From assembly GCF_000702305.1 (NCBI RefSeq), contig NZ_JNLC01000012.1, positions 248,001 to 312,000 on the forward strand: a stretch of DNA of 64,000 nt, written 5' to 3'. The notes under the pieces are model-generated. The model ran no database searches. It saw nothing but the letters and a program-made list of their open reading frames with translations, and was not told the DNA's origin. Source of the DNA: Allobosea sp. 117 (GTDB lineage: Bacteria > Pseudomonadota > Alphaproteobacteria > Rhizobiales > Xanthobacteraceae). The first letter of the stretch is position 1; each line of letters begins with the position of its first letter. A program made the translations under genes and the position numbers. Positions 8,989 through 17,066 of this stretch are shown here, piece after piece.

Positions 8989-10515
8989 ATGAATCTGGAA
9001 AAAGAGTACGACGTGATCGTCGTCGGGGGTGGAAACGCTGCGCTGTGTGCCGCCCTGTCGGCCCGCGAGGAAGGCGCTTCCGTGTTGGTGCTGGAGCGCG
9101 CGCCGAAGGAGGAGCGCGGCGGCAACAGCACCTATACCGAGGGACTGATGCGCTTCGCCTATTCCGGATCCGACGACATCCGCGCCCTCTCGCCCGACCT
9201 CACGCCGGAGGAGATGGACAGCGACTTCGGCGCCTATACCGAAGATCAATATTTTGACGACATGGCACGCATCACCATGAACCGGACCGATCCGGACCTG
9301 TGCGAGATGCTGGTGCGGCAGAGCAATTCCGGCATGCACTGGCTGGTCAAGCAGGGGGTGAAGTTCTACCCGCAATTCGGTCGCCAGTCCTTCAAGGTCA
9401 ACGGCAAGTTCAAGTTCTGGGGCGGGGCTACGCTCGCCGCCTGGGGCGGCGGCCAGGGCCTCGTCGACTTCCTCTATGCCGCGGCCGACAAGACCGGCGT
9501 CAAGGTGCTCTACGACGCCTGGGTGCGCGACCTCATCACCTCGGACGAGGGCATCACCGGCGTGGTGGTGAAGCTCGATGGCGTCACCCAGGAGATACAC
9601 GGCAAGTCGGTCGTGCTCGCCTGCGGCGGCTTCGAGGCCAACAGCGAGTGGCGCAGCAAATATCTCGGCCCAGGCTGGGACCTCGCCAAGGTGCGCGGCA
9701 CCCGCTTCAACACCGGCGACGGGCTCGACATGGCACTGCGCAAGGGTGCCCAGCCGAGCGGCAACTGGTCCGGCTGCCACGCGGTGGGCTGGGAACGCTA
9801 CGCGGTCGATTTCGGCGACATGGCGGTAACCGGTGACTATGAGCGCGACAGCTATCCCTGGTCGGTCATGGTCAACGCCGACGGCAAGCGCTTCCTCGAC
9901 GAGGGCGCCGACATCCGCAACTATACCTATGCGAAATACGGGCGGATCGTTCTGCAGCAGCCGGGGCAGTTCGCCTGGCAGATATTCGATGCCTCGGTGA
10001 CGCATCTGCTGCGACCCGAATACAAGACCCGCCACGTCACCCGCGTCACCGCCGATACGCTCGAGGAGCTGGTCGATAAGATGGGCGACGTCAATCGCGA
10101 ACAGTTCCTCGCGACCATGCGCGAATACAATGCGGCGGTGAAGCGCGACGTGCCGTTCGACGCCACGGTGAAGGACGGGCGGGGCACGGAGGGGCTCGAT
10201 ATCCCCAAGTCGAACTGGGCCAACCCAATCGAGCAGGCGCCGTTCGAAGCTTATGCGGTGACGTGCGGCATCACCTTCACCTTCGGCGGGCTGAAGATCT
10301 CCACCGACGCGCAGGCCATCGACACCAATCAACGCCCGATCAACGGGCTCTATGTGGCGGGCGAGATGGTCGGCGGCCTGTTCTACTTCAACTATCCCGG
10401 CGCCACCGGCCTGATGAGCGGCACGGTGTTCGGCCGCATCGCCGGCCGCAACGCGGCGATCGCCGCCCGCAAGGTCCAGCGCGCCGCTCCGCGGGCGGTG
10501 GCGACCGCCGGCTGA
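8989..10515 (+). CDS. FAD-dependent dehydrogenase, tricarballylate dehydrogenase (TcuA)-like
   Basis: 508-residue soluble flavoprotein of the fumarate reductase/succinate dehydrogenase flavoprotein family. An N-terminal dinucleotide fold (VIVVGGGNAALCAALSA, with acidic LVLERAP) binds FAD; the C-terminal FAD motif is GLYVAGEMVGGLFYFNYPG followed by GLMSGTVFGRIAGRNA. FGGLKISTDAQAID matches the substrate-domain segment of this family. The overall pattern is like TcuA, which oxidises tricarballylate to cis-aconitate. No TcuB membrane partner is present; etfAB just upstream suggests electrons leave through ETF. ATG 8989 has a TTGGAGC ribosome site; a start 15 bp upstream is possible. Substrate assignment is inference. 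Confidence 0.85.
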   Translation: MNLEKEYDVIVVGGGNAALCAALSAREEGASVLVLERAPKEERGGNSTYTEGLMRFAYSGSDDIRALSPDLTPEEMDSDFGAYTEDQYFDDMARITMNRTDPDLCEMLVRQSNSGMHWLVKQGVKFYPQFGRQSFKVNGKFKFWGGATLAAWGGGQGLVDFLYAAADKTGVKVLYDAWVRDLITSDEGITGVVVKLDGVTQEIHGKSVVLACGGFEANSEWRSKYLGPGWDLAKVRGTRFNTGDGLDMALRKGAQPSGNWSGCHAVGWERYAVDFGDMAVTGDYERDSYPWSVMVNADGKRFLDEGADIRNYTYAKYGRIVLQQPGQFAWQIFDASVTHLLRPEYKTRHVTRVTADTLEELVDKMGDVNREQFLATMREYNAAVKRDVPFDATVKDGRGTEGLDIPKSNWANPIEQAPFEAYAVTCGITFTFGGLKISTDAQAIDTNQRPINGLYVAGEMVGGLFYFNYPGATGLMSGTVFGRIAGRNAAIAARKVQRAAPRAVATAG

Positions 10516-10542
10516 CGCAGGCCTCGTGGAGAGAAGGAGTTG

Positions 10543-11484
10543 ATGGTGAGCGCGTCGGGAAATCTGAAGATCGGCTTCGTCGGCATCGGCAATATGGGCC
10601 AGCCCATGGCCGGCCATCTCGTCAAGGCCGGCTGGGAGGTCGCGGTCTATGACACCGACCTCGCCAAGGCGGCGGCGTTCGCCGCGGCGCAGGGCTGCGC
10701 GCACATCGGATCGCTCGCCGAGCTCGGCGCGCGTTCCGACGTAGTGGTACTGATGCTGCCCGACGGCAAGATCGTCCGCCGGGTGGTGCTCGGCGTGGAC
10801 GAGGCGGGCGACCACCTGCTGGCCGGCATGGCGAAGGGGGGCAGCTTCATCGACATGAGCTCGTCGGCGCCGGTCGGCACCCGCGAGCTCGGCGCGGAGC
10901 TGGCTCAGAAGGGCTACGGCCTCATCGACGCGCCGGTCTCCGGCGGGGTAAAGGGGGCGGTGGCGGGCACCCTCGCCATCATGGTCGGCGGTGACGAGGC
11001 TCTTGCCGCCCGCTTCGACAGCCTGCTCTCGGCCATGGGCCGGCGCTTCCATGTCGGCCCGCTCGGCTCCGGCCATGCCGCCAAGGTGCTCAACAACTAC
11101 GTCTCGGCGGCGGGCCTCGCGGCTGCGGCCGAGGCGCTGCTGGTCGCCCAGCGCTTCGGCATCGACGGCGGCGTGCTGGTCGACGTGCTCAATGCCTCGA
11201 CCGGGCGCAACAACAGCACCGAGAACAAGTTCAAGCAATACGTGCTGAACAGCGCCTACAATTCCGGCTTCTCGCTCGACCTGATGGTGAAGGACATCCA
11301 GCTGGCTATGGAGGTGGCGGAAGCCTGCGCCGCGCCGACAGAGCTCGGCCATTCCACGCTGGAAATATGGGAGGCGGCGCAGTCCTGGACCGGCTCCAAT
11401 GCCGACCATACGGAGTTCGCCCGCTTCATCCTCGAAGGGGCGTCGACGCCAGCGGCAACGGACAAGGTCAAGGCCTCGGCGTGA
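10543..11484 (+). CDS. NAD(P)-dependent beta-hydroxyacid dehydrogenase (3-hydroxyisobutyrate dehydrogenase family)
   Basis: 313 residues. An N-terminal Rossmann domain with GFVGIGNMGQPMAGHL is followed by the substrate signature DAPVSGGVKGA and the catalytic Lys helix GHAAKVLNN (about residue 181), then the all-helical C-terminal domain. The family oxidises or reduces 3-hydroxy acids, including 3-hydroxyisobutyrate, tartronate semialdehyde and sulfolactaldehyde. ATG 10543 after GAAGGAG; TTG and GTG neighbours are less likely. The stop overlaps the aldolase start (TGATG), so the two are coupled. The natural substrate is unknown. Confidence 0.9.
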   Translation: MVSASGNLKIGFVGIGNMGQPMAGHLVKAGWEVAVYDTDLAKAAAFAAAQGCAHIGSLAELGARSDVVVLMLPDGKIVRRVVLGVDEAGDHLLAGMAKGGSFIDMSSSAPVGTRELGAELAQKGYGLIDAPVSGGVKGAVAGTLAIMVGGDEALAARFDSLLSAMGRRFHVGPLGSGHAAKVLNNYVSAAGLAAAAEALLVAQRFGIDGGVLVDVLNASTGRNNSTENKFKQYVLNSAYNSGFSLDLMVKDIQLAMEVAEACAAPTELGHSTLEIWEAAQSWTGSNADHTEFARFILEGASTPAATDKVKASA

Positions 11485-12173
11485 TGACGACGCTCAAGGA
11501 GCGGTTGCGGGCGGGCGAGACCATCGCCGTCTGCAATCCCGATTACCCAACGCCGCGCATGGTCGAATTCATCGGCACGCTCGGCTTCGACGCCATCTTC
11601 ATCGATTGCGAGCATGCCAGCACCGACTTCGCGCTGGTCGAGGAGCTCGCCCGCGCGGCGCGCAGCGCCGACCTCGCCACGGTGGTGCGGCCGTGGAGCA
11701 ACGAGGAGGGGCTGGTCAACCGCTATCTGAGCTGCGGCGTGGACGGGGTGCAGACGCCCCACGTCCAGTCGCGGGCGGAGGCGAAGGCGATCGTCGAGGG
11801 CATCGCGCGCTGGGAGGGCGACCACACCGCCAAGCTCCTAGTGGCGATGATCGAATCCGAGCAGGCCATCGCCGCGCTGCCGGAAATGCTGAATATCGAC
11901 GAGATCGACGTGTTCTACATCGGCGCGGTCGATCTCGCCCAGTCCATGGGGCTAAAGGGCAATCCCGGCCATGCCCGCGTGCGGGCGGCGGTGGACGCTA
12001 CCATCGAGATCATCGCCGGCTCCGGGCGCGTCGCCGGCATGAACGTGCAGGGCGACCTCGATGCGGTGGCGCGCTATCGCGGGCTCGGTCTGCACTGGAT
12101 CAACGTGCACCTGAAGACCTTCGTCAGCCGCGGCGCGCGCAGCTTCATCGACAATGTGCGCGGCCCGCTCTGA
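11484..12173 (+). CDS. HpcH/HpaI-family class II aldolase
   Basis: 229-residue TIM-barrel aldolase that makes or breaks pyruvate-derived 2-oxo-4-hydroxy acids using a divalent metal. Motifs: FDAIFIDCEHASTDF near the N-terminus, GVDGVQTPHVQS, the metal Glu in AMIESEQAI, and IGAVDLAQSMG with the conserved Asp. Length is slightly short of the usual 250 but all core motifs are present. It starts in the stop of the dehydrogenase gene. In the proposed pathway it could split the last carbon skeleton into pyruvate and an aldehyde or oxoacid. It is the last gene before a LysR regulator. Confidence 0.9.
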   Translation: MTTLKERLRAGETIAVCNPDYPTPRMVEFIGTLGFDAIFIDCEHASTDFALVEELARAARSADLATVVRPWSNEEGLVNRYLSCGVDGVQTPHVQSRAEAKAIVEGIARWEGDHTAKLLVAMIESEQAIAALPEMLNIDEIDVFYIGAVDLAQSMGLKGNPGHARVRAAVDATIEIIAGSGRVAGMNVQGDLDAVARYRGLGLHWINVHLKTFVSRGARSFIDNVRGPL

Positions 12174-12205
12174 GCGCCGACGGTCCCCACGCGGCCAGGC
12201 CGAAG

Positions 12206-12241
12206 CATTTCCAACCGGGCGTTTTCACACGCTTGGAAATG
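12206..12241. promoter_or_regulatory. Inverted repeat upstream of the CysB-type regulator
   Basis: Perfect 9-bp arms CATTTCCAA and TTGGAAATG with an 18-base spacer, 38 bp before the GTG start at 12280. It could be a LysR autoregulatory site or the end of the aldolase transcript; there is no T-run. Confidence 0.4.
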
Positions 12242-12279
12242 GCTCTATGGTGCGTCGGGTCTGATCAGGATGGACCGCG

Positions 12280-13218
12280 GTGCAGTTCCGGCAGCTTCGT
12301 TACATCGTCGAGGTCCATAGACGCGGCAACCACATCTCCGCCGCCGCCGAGGCCCTGAATACCTCCCAGCCGGGCATGAGCAAGCAGATCCAGGAACTGG
12401 AGCTGGAGCTTGGCTTCGCCATCTTCGAGCGCAGCCGCAATCGCGTCGTCGGCCTCACCGAGCCGGGGCGCGAGGTGATCGAGATCGCCCAGCGCATTCT
12501 CAACGAGGTCGGCAGCCTCAAGACCATCAAAGACGATTTCGGCGCGCAGGAAGAAGGCACACTGACTATCGCCACGACGCATACTCATGCGCGCTATCTG
12601 CTGCCCTCGGTGATCAAGCGCTTCGTGCAGATCCATCCACATGTGCGCATCGGGCTGGTGCAGGGCAATCCGACGGAGATCTGCGAGGTGGTGGAGGCCG
12701 GCAAGGCCGACGTCGCCTTCGGCACGGAGACCGCACGCCCCTTCCCTAGCCTGCTGATGCTGCCCTGCTTCAAGATCCATCGCAGCCTGATCGCGCCGAA
12801 GGGCCATCCCATCCTGCGGCAGAAGGTGCTGACGCTGGAGGAGATCGCGAAATACCCGCTGATCGCCCACGATCCGCACCGCAGCGGGCGCTGGAAGGTG
12901 CTGGATGCCTTCGAGCGGCGGGGCATCCGGCCGACCATCCTGTTCGACGCGGTGGATGCGGATGTGAGCAAGACCTATGTCGAGCTCGGCCTGGGCCTCG
13001 CCATATTGGCGACGCCTGCCGTCGACCCACGCCGCGACCGCGAATTGCGGGCGCGTGACGCCAGCCACCTGTTCGAGCCCAGCACAAGCCATGTGACGGT
13101 GCGCACGCACACTTATCTCAGGCGGTTCGTGTTCGACTTCATCGAGCTGTGCGCGCCGGGACTGACCATCGACCATGTGCGCTTGGCGCTGCGCGAGCGA
13201 GAGCGGGCGGCGAAATAG
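12280..13218 (+). CDS. LysR-family regulator of the CysB/Cbl type
   Basis: 312 residues. N-terminal winged HTH MQFRQLRYIVEVHRRGNHIS with AAEALNTSQPGMSKQIQELE is CysB-like rather than generic LysR. The effector domain starts with TIATTHTHARYLLPSVIKRF, equivalent to the CysB TTHTQARY segment that binds sulfate or acetylserine, followed by LVQGNPTEICEVVEAGKADVA. CysB and Cbl control sulfur and sulfonate genes, but CysB-like regulators also occur with organic-acid clusters. GTG start at 12280. It sits in the middle of the catabolic block, upstream of tctC, suggesting control of the second half. The ligand is unknown. Confidence 0.9.
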   Translation: MQFRQLRYIVEVHRRGNHISAAAEALNTSQPGMSKQIQELELELGFAIFERSRNRVVGLTEPGREVIEIAQRILNEVGSLKTIKDDFGAQEEGTLTIATTHTHARYLLPSVIKRFVQIHPHVRIGLVQGNPTEICEVVEAGKADVAFGTETARPFPSLLMLPCFKIHRSLIAPKGHPILRQKVLTLEEIAKYPLIAHDPHRSGRWKVLDAFERRGIRPTILFDAVDADVSKTYVELGLGLAILATPAVDPRRDRELRARDASHLFEPSTSHVTVRTHTYLRRFVFDFIELCAPGLTIDHVRLALRERERAAK

Positions 13219-13265
13219 GCGCCGCGCATGCGTGCCAGGCGCTTCGCCGGCCGGAGCCGCCCACC

Positions 13266-13286
13266 AGTATGCCGCGGCGGCATACT
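13266..13286. promoter_or_regulatory. Perfect inverted repeat upstream of tctC, candidate operator
   Basis: Perfect 9-bp arms AGTATGCCG and CGGCATACT around a 3-base centre (CGG), 85 bp before the tctC start. The compact symmetric form suits a GntR/FCD dimer. It is different in sequence from the palindrome at 1305, so the two may serve different regulators. Confidence 0.55.
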
Positions 13287-13370
13287 ACTATCCGCAATGA
13301 CGCTTTGATCCGCCGTCCGGCGATGACTAGCCTACCTCCTGCAACAAGAAACGATGTAAGGGAGGAAACC

Positions 13371-14360
13371 ATGCTCGGACGTTGGAATCTGCTGGGAAGC
13401 CTATCGGCCCTCGCACTTGCCTTCTCGTGTGCGCCGTCGCTGGCGCAGACGAGCTACCCTACCGAGACCGTACGCATCATCACACCGTTCGAGGCCGGCG
13501 GCGGCACCGACACCATGTCCCGCGCGCTGGCACAGAAGCTAGAGGGCATATGGAAGGAGTCCGTCATCGTCGAGAACAAGGCAGGCGCCAACGGCAATCT
13601 CGGCAGTGACGTCGTTGCCAAGTCCAAGCCCGACGGCTACACGCTGCTGCTGACGACGAACGCCACGATCGTCATCAACCCGCAGTTGTTCGGCGAGCAG
13701 GTGAAGTACAATCCGGAGAAGGACTTCGCCCCGGTCACGCTGATGTCATCGCTGCCCTTCGTCTTCCTGGTGCCGCCGACCTCGCCGGCCAAGACGATGG
13801 AAGAGTTTATCGCGCTGGCGAAGAAGGAGCCCGGCAAGCTGGATTGCGGCTCCTCCGGTGTCGGCGGCGGCGCGCATCTCGCGCTGGAAATGCTCAAGCA
13901 GCGCGCCGGGGTCGATCTCGTTCACGTGCCCTATAAGGGCACCGGCGGCTCGGTCACGGCTCTGCTGGGCGGTCATATCGACTGCCTGTTCGTCTCAATC
14001 CTCAGCGCCACGCCCTACATCAAGCAGGGCCAGCTGCGCCCCCTCGCGGTGAGCAGCCTGCAGCGCAACCCGTCGCTGCCTGACATTCCCGCCGTCGCCG
14101 AGCTGCCGGGCCTCTCCGGTTTCGAATCCGACCTCTGGTACGGGCTGCTGGCGCCGGCCGGCACTGACCCCGCCGTGGTGCAAAAGATCTACGAGGGCAC
14201 CAAGGAGATGCTCGACGATCCGGAGATTCGCGCCCGCTTTGAGCCGACCGGCGCGCTTATCGTCGGCAGCACGCCGGAAGAATTCTCCAAGCTGATCTCG
14301 TCGGACATCAAGAAATGGACCGACACGATCAACGCCTCGAACGTCAAGGCGCAGCTCTGA
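13371..14360 (+). CDS. tctC: Tripartite tricarboxylate transporter substrate-binding protein (TctC/Bug family)
   Basis: 329-residue periplasmic binding protein. A signal peptide (basic MLGRW, hydrophobic LLGSLSALALAFS, cleavage after APSLAQ) precedes the Bug fold: YPTETVRIITPFEAGGGTD, VIVENKAGANGNLGSDVVAK and HVPYKGTGGSVTALLGGHID. The mature protein captures the organic acid and delivers it to TctA/TctB, encoded 7 kb upstream. ATG 13371 after GGGAGGAAA. Separation from tctBA by other catabolic genes and its own upstream palindrome suggest a separate transcription unit for the binding protein. Confidence 0.94.
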   Translation: MLGRWNLLGSLSALALAFSCAPSLAQTSYPTETVRIITPFEAGGGTDTMSRALAQKLEGIWKESVIVENKAGANGNLGSDVVAKSKPDGYTLLLTTNATIVINPQLFGEQVKYNPEKDFAPVTLMSSLPFVFLVPPTSPAKTMEEFIALAKKEPGKLDCGSSGVGGGAHLALEMLKQRAGVDLVHVPYKGTGGSVTALLGGHIDCLFVSILSATPYIKQGQLRPLAVSSLQRNPSLPDIPAVAELPGLSGFESDLWYGLLAPAGTDPAVVQKIYEGTKEMLDDPEIRARFEPTGALIVGSTPEEFSKLISSDIKKWTDTINASNVKAQL

Positions 14361-14403
14361 TCGGCTGAGCTCGCCGGCCAGCTTGCAGAAGCTGAAAATC
14401 CCG

Positions 14404-14429
14404 CGGTGCCGGCCGTCAGGCCGGCACCG
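14404..14429 (+). promoter_or_regulatory. Strong intercistronic hairpin after tctC
   Basis: Perfect 11-bp stem (CGGTGCCGGCC with its complement) and a GTCA loop, 44 bp after the tctC stop. No T-run. Such hairpins after binding-protein genes often protect the upstream message and raise its level relative to downstream genes. Confidence 0.5.
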
Positions 14430-14464
14430 GGAACGATCCCCCACATCATCGCAGTGGAGTTCTC

Positions 14465-14995
14465 GTGAAACCCGAACCCAATCCCCGCGTCTGGCCGGGC
14501 GACATCTATCAAACCTTCAAGGCCGTCGGCGTGAAGCAGGTCGCCTATGTCCCGGACGCCGGGCACACCCAGCTCATCTCGAACTGCCAGTCCGATCCGG
14601 AGATGGTCGCCGTCTCGCTGACCACCGAGGAGGAGGGCATCGCGCTGCTGGCGGGCGCCTGGCTCGGGGGGCAGAGAGGCGCGCTGCTGATGCAGTCCTC
14701 CGGCGTCGGCAATTGCATCAACATGCTCAGCGTCCCGTTGCATTGCCGCATGCCGCTGCTGATGATCGTGACCATGCGCGGCGAGTGGGGCGAGTTCAAC
14801 CCGTGGCAGCTGCCCATGGGCCAGAACACCGAGAAGGTGCTCGAAGCGATGGGCGTCTACGTCCAGCGCGCCACCCATCCCGACGAAATCGGCCAGATCG
14901 TCAATGCCGGCGCGCAGCTCGCCTTCAATTCGAACTGTGTCGTCGCCGTACTCCTCAGCCAGCGCCTGCTCGGCTTCAAGGACTGGAGCAAGTGA
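14465..14995 (+). CDS. ThDP-dependent decarboxylase, alpha (N-terminal) subunit, ComD-like
   Basis: 176 residues equal to the pyrimidine-binding half of ThDP decarboxylases such as sulfopyruvate decarboxylase alpha (ComD) or phosphonopyruvate decarboxylase. The cofactor-activating Glu lies in SLTTEEEGIALLAGAWLGGQ; MQSSGVGNCINML is the following core motif, and VPLHCRMPLLMIVTMRGEWG is typical. GTG start at 14465. The beta half is encoded 2 bp downstream, so the active enzyme is probably an alpha/beta heteromer. It would decarboxylate a 2-oxoacid to an aldehyde; the exact 2-oxoacid is unknown. Confidence 0.87.
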   Translation: MKPEPNPRVWPGDIYQTFKAVGVKQVAYVPDAGHTQLISNCQSDPEMVAVSLTTEEEGIALLAGAWLGGQRGALLMQSSGVGNCINMLSVPLHCRMPLLMIVTMRGEWGEFNPWQLPMGQNTEKVLEAMGVYVQRATHPDEIGQIVNAGAQLAFNSNCVVAVLLSQRLLGFKDWSK

Positions 14996-14997
14996 CC

Positions 14998-15597
14998 ATG
15001 ACCGAGAAGAAGAAGGGCACGCTCGACCGTCGCCAGGTGATGGCCACGGTGCAGGCCGCGCGCGGCGACGCGCTGATGGTGACCGGGCTCGGCTCCACCA
15101 CCTATGACGCGGGCACCGCCGACCACCTCAACACCTTCTGCCTGTGGGGCGGCATGGGCGCGGCGGCGATGACCGGCCTCGGCCTCGCGCTCGCGCAGCC
15201 GGAGCGCCGCGTGCTGGTGATGACCGGCGACGGCGAGATGTTGATGGGCATCGGCGCCTTCGCCACCATCGGCGTGCAGCACCCGAAAAACTTCGCCCTC
15301 GCGGTGATCGACAACGAGCACTACAGCGAGACCGGCATGCAGGCGACCCACACCCAGCGCGGCGTCGACCTCGCCCAGGTGGCGGCGGCGTGCAGCTTCG
15401 CCTCGACGCAGACGGTCTATACCGAGGAGGAGCTCGATGCGGCGATCCCCAAGCTGTTCGCCGACGAAGGCCCGACGCTCGTGGTCATCAAGGTCAACAC
15501 CCAGCGCTACCCGATGTCGATCCGCCTGCGCGACGGCGCGCGGCTGAAGGACCGCTTCCGCGAGAACCTGCTCGGCGCGGCCGAGGCCTATTACTGA
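14998..15597 (+). CDS. ThDP-dependent decarboxylase, beta (C-terminal) subunit, ComE-like
   Basis: 199 residues forming the diphosphate-binding half of the ThDP enzyme. The ThDP/Mg motif is clear: GDGEMLMG (77-84) continuing to the Asn in VIDNEHYSETG (106), and LWGGMGAAAMTGLGLAL before it. The start is 2 bp after the alpha stop. With the alpha product it makes a sulfopyruvate/phosphonopyruvate decarboxylase-like enzyme. The aldehyde dehydrogenase at 2537 could oxidise the product. Substrate not inferable from sequence alone. Confidence 0.88.
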   Translation: MTEKKKGTLDRRQVMATVQAARGDALMVTGLGSTTYDAGTADHLNTFCLWGGMGAAAMTGLGLALAQPERRVLVMTGDGEMLMGIGAFATIGVQHPKNFALAVIDNEHYSETGMQATHTQRGVDLAQVAAACSFASTQTVYTEEELDAAIPKLFADEGPTLVVIKVNTQRYPMSIRLRDGARLKDRFRENLLGAAEAYY

Positions 15598-15602
15598 CTG
15601 AT

Positions 15603-15626
15603 ACCGGCCGGGCCAGCCCGGCCGGT
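15603..15626 (+). promoter_or_regulatory. Intercistronic hairpin after the ThDP decarboxylase genes
   Basis: Perfect 10-bp stem (ACCGGCCGGG with CCCGGCCGGT) and CCAG loop, 5 bp after the beta-subunit stop. No T-run; probably a processing or stability element, possibly partial termination before the CapA-like gene. Confidence 0.45.
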
Positions 15627-15668
15627 CCTGTGCTCCGGCGCGGCATCGCATTCACGGAAAGAGAAAAA

Positions 15669-17066
15669 GTGGCCAAGCCTAGGGATTGGAAAATCGTCCT
15701 TGCAGGCGAGTGCATGATTTCCCGGCCGTTTTCCAAGTATGAAGAGCCGGAGTTTCTCGCCGTTCTCGACCTGCTGCGCGGGTCCGACCTCACTTACGCG
15801 CATCTGGAGATGAATTTCGGTGGCGCCGACGATCTCGACCATGCCTCGCGCGGCGACTGGACGGCGAGCTACATGATCGCCGAGCCGGAGCTGGCGCGCG
15901 AGCTGCGCTCGGCCGGCATCGACCTGATCTCGCTCGCACACAACCACAGCTTCGACTTCGGCGCGCCGGGCTTGCTCTCCACCATCCGCCATTGCCGCGA
16001 GGCGGGCTTCGCCTGCGCAGGCACCGGTGTCGATCTCGAAGCGGCGCGCGACCCGGCCTATTGCGAGACGCGCAAGGGCCGTGTCGCGCTGGTTTCAGCC
16101 AGTTCCGGGAACAAGGCCTATGAATGGGCCGGCCACCCCAAGGCCGGGCTGCGCGGCCGTCCCGGCGTGAACCCGCTGCGCGTCGCGATGAAATACGAGG
16201 TGGACGCCGAGACCGCCGGCCAGCTGCAGCGCCTCGCCAAGGACCTCGGCATCGGCTGCAGACGCAGCGGCGCCGACGGGCGCGACGAGATCGCGTTGAA
16301 CTTCCCGGGCGACCAGTCGACCCGCACCTCCGCGGTGTTCGTGCCGAGCGACCGCTTCAAGGTGCACAGCGAGTGCCACCGGCGCGACCTCGAAGGCAAT
16401 CTGCGCTCCATCGACGAGGCCGCCAGCATGGCCGACCTCGTCATGGTCGCGCACCACTTCAACGTGTCGGAAGGGCCGCGTGGCGACAAGCCGCCGGCCT
16501 TCGCCCGCGAATTCGCCCATGCCGCGATCGATGCCGGCGCCGACATCTATATCGGCCATGGCTGGCACAAGACGCTCGGCATCGAGATCTATCGCGGCAA
16601 GCCGATCTTTTATGGCGTCGGCAACTTCTTCGCCCAGTCGGAATTCGTCCACCGCGTGCCCTATGACAGCTACGAGGCCTGGGACCACGACGTCGACCGG
16701 CTCAGCACGCTCACCCCGGCGGCCTATCCCCTGCATCCAGGCATGGAGCTTGCCGCCTGGTGGAGCTCGGCGGTGTTCTCACTGACCTATGAGGGCGACG
16801 CGCTGAGGGAAATCCGGCTGCACCCGGTGGAGATGGGCCGCAGCGCTCCTCCCGAGCTCGCAATCACCCGCCGCACCGGCAAGGGCGCCCATGTGCTCAC
16901 CGAGGGCCGGCCTTTCATCGCCGATCCAGCCAATGCCGAGGCGGTGCTGACCCGGCTCAAGAGCCTTTCCGAGCCGCTGGGCACGCGGATCGACATCGAG
17001 GACGGGATCGGCGTGATCCGGCTCGAGCCGCATCCGCCTTCCCTTGCATCCGGAACGACGACATGA
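15669..17066 (+). CDS. CapA-family metallophosphatase-like protein
   Basis: 465 residues. The CapA (poly-gamma-glutamate capsule) fold is a calcineurin-like metal site; visible motifs are IVLAGECMISRPF, LAHNHSFDFGAPGLL (the NHxxD type), MVAHHFNVSEGP, IGHGWHKTLGIEIYRGKPIF and YGVGNFF. No signal peptide or membrane helix is seen, so it may be cytosolic, unlike capsule CapA. GTG start at 15669 after GGAAAGAG; the longer in-frame extension overlaps the ThDP gene in another frame and is rejected. The stop overlaps the next start (ATGA). No capsule genes are nearby, so a hydrolytic role in the catabolic pathway is possible. Confidence 0.85.
   Translation: MAKPRDWKIVLAGECMISRPFSKYEEPEFLAVLDLLRGSDLTYAHLEMNFGGADDLDHASRGDWTASYMIAEPELARELRSAGIDLISLAHNHSFDFGAPGLLSTIRHCREAGFACAGTGVDLEAARDPAYCETRKGRVALVSASSGNKAYEWAGHPKAGLRGRPGVNPLRVAMKYEVDAETAGQLQRLAKDLGIGCRRSGADGRDEIALNFPGDQSTRTSAVFVPSDRFKVHSECHRRDLEGNLRSIDEAASMADLVMVAHHFNVSEGPRGDKPPAFAREFAHAAIDAGADIYIGHGWHKTLGIEIYRGKPIFYGVGNFFAQSEFVHRVPYDSYEAWDHDVDRLSTLTPAAYPLHPGMELAAWWSSAVFSLTYEGDALREIRLHPVEMGRSAPPELAITRRTGKGAHVLTEGRPFIADPANAEAVLTRLKSLSEPLGTRIDIEDGIGVIRLEPHPPSLASGTTT

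Noticed and set aside
8986-11409. 807-codon minus-strand frame opposite the flavoprotein and dehydrogenase genes
   Set aside because: No motif and no ribosome site; fully covered by plus-strand genes with clear families.
15144-15668. Upstream in-frame extension of the CapA-like gene
   Set aside because: It overlaps the ThDP beta-subunit gene in another frame; a GTG at 15669 with a ribosome site fits the family N-terminus.
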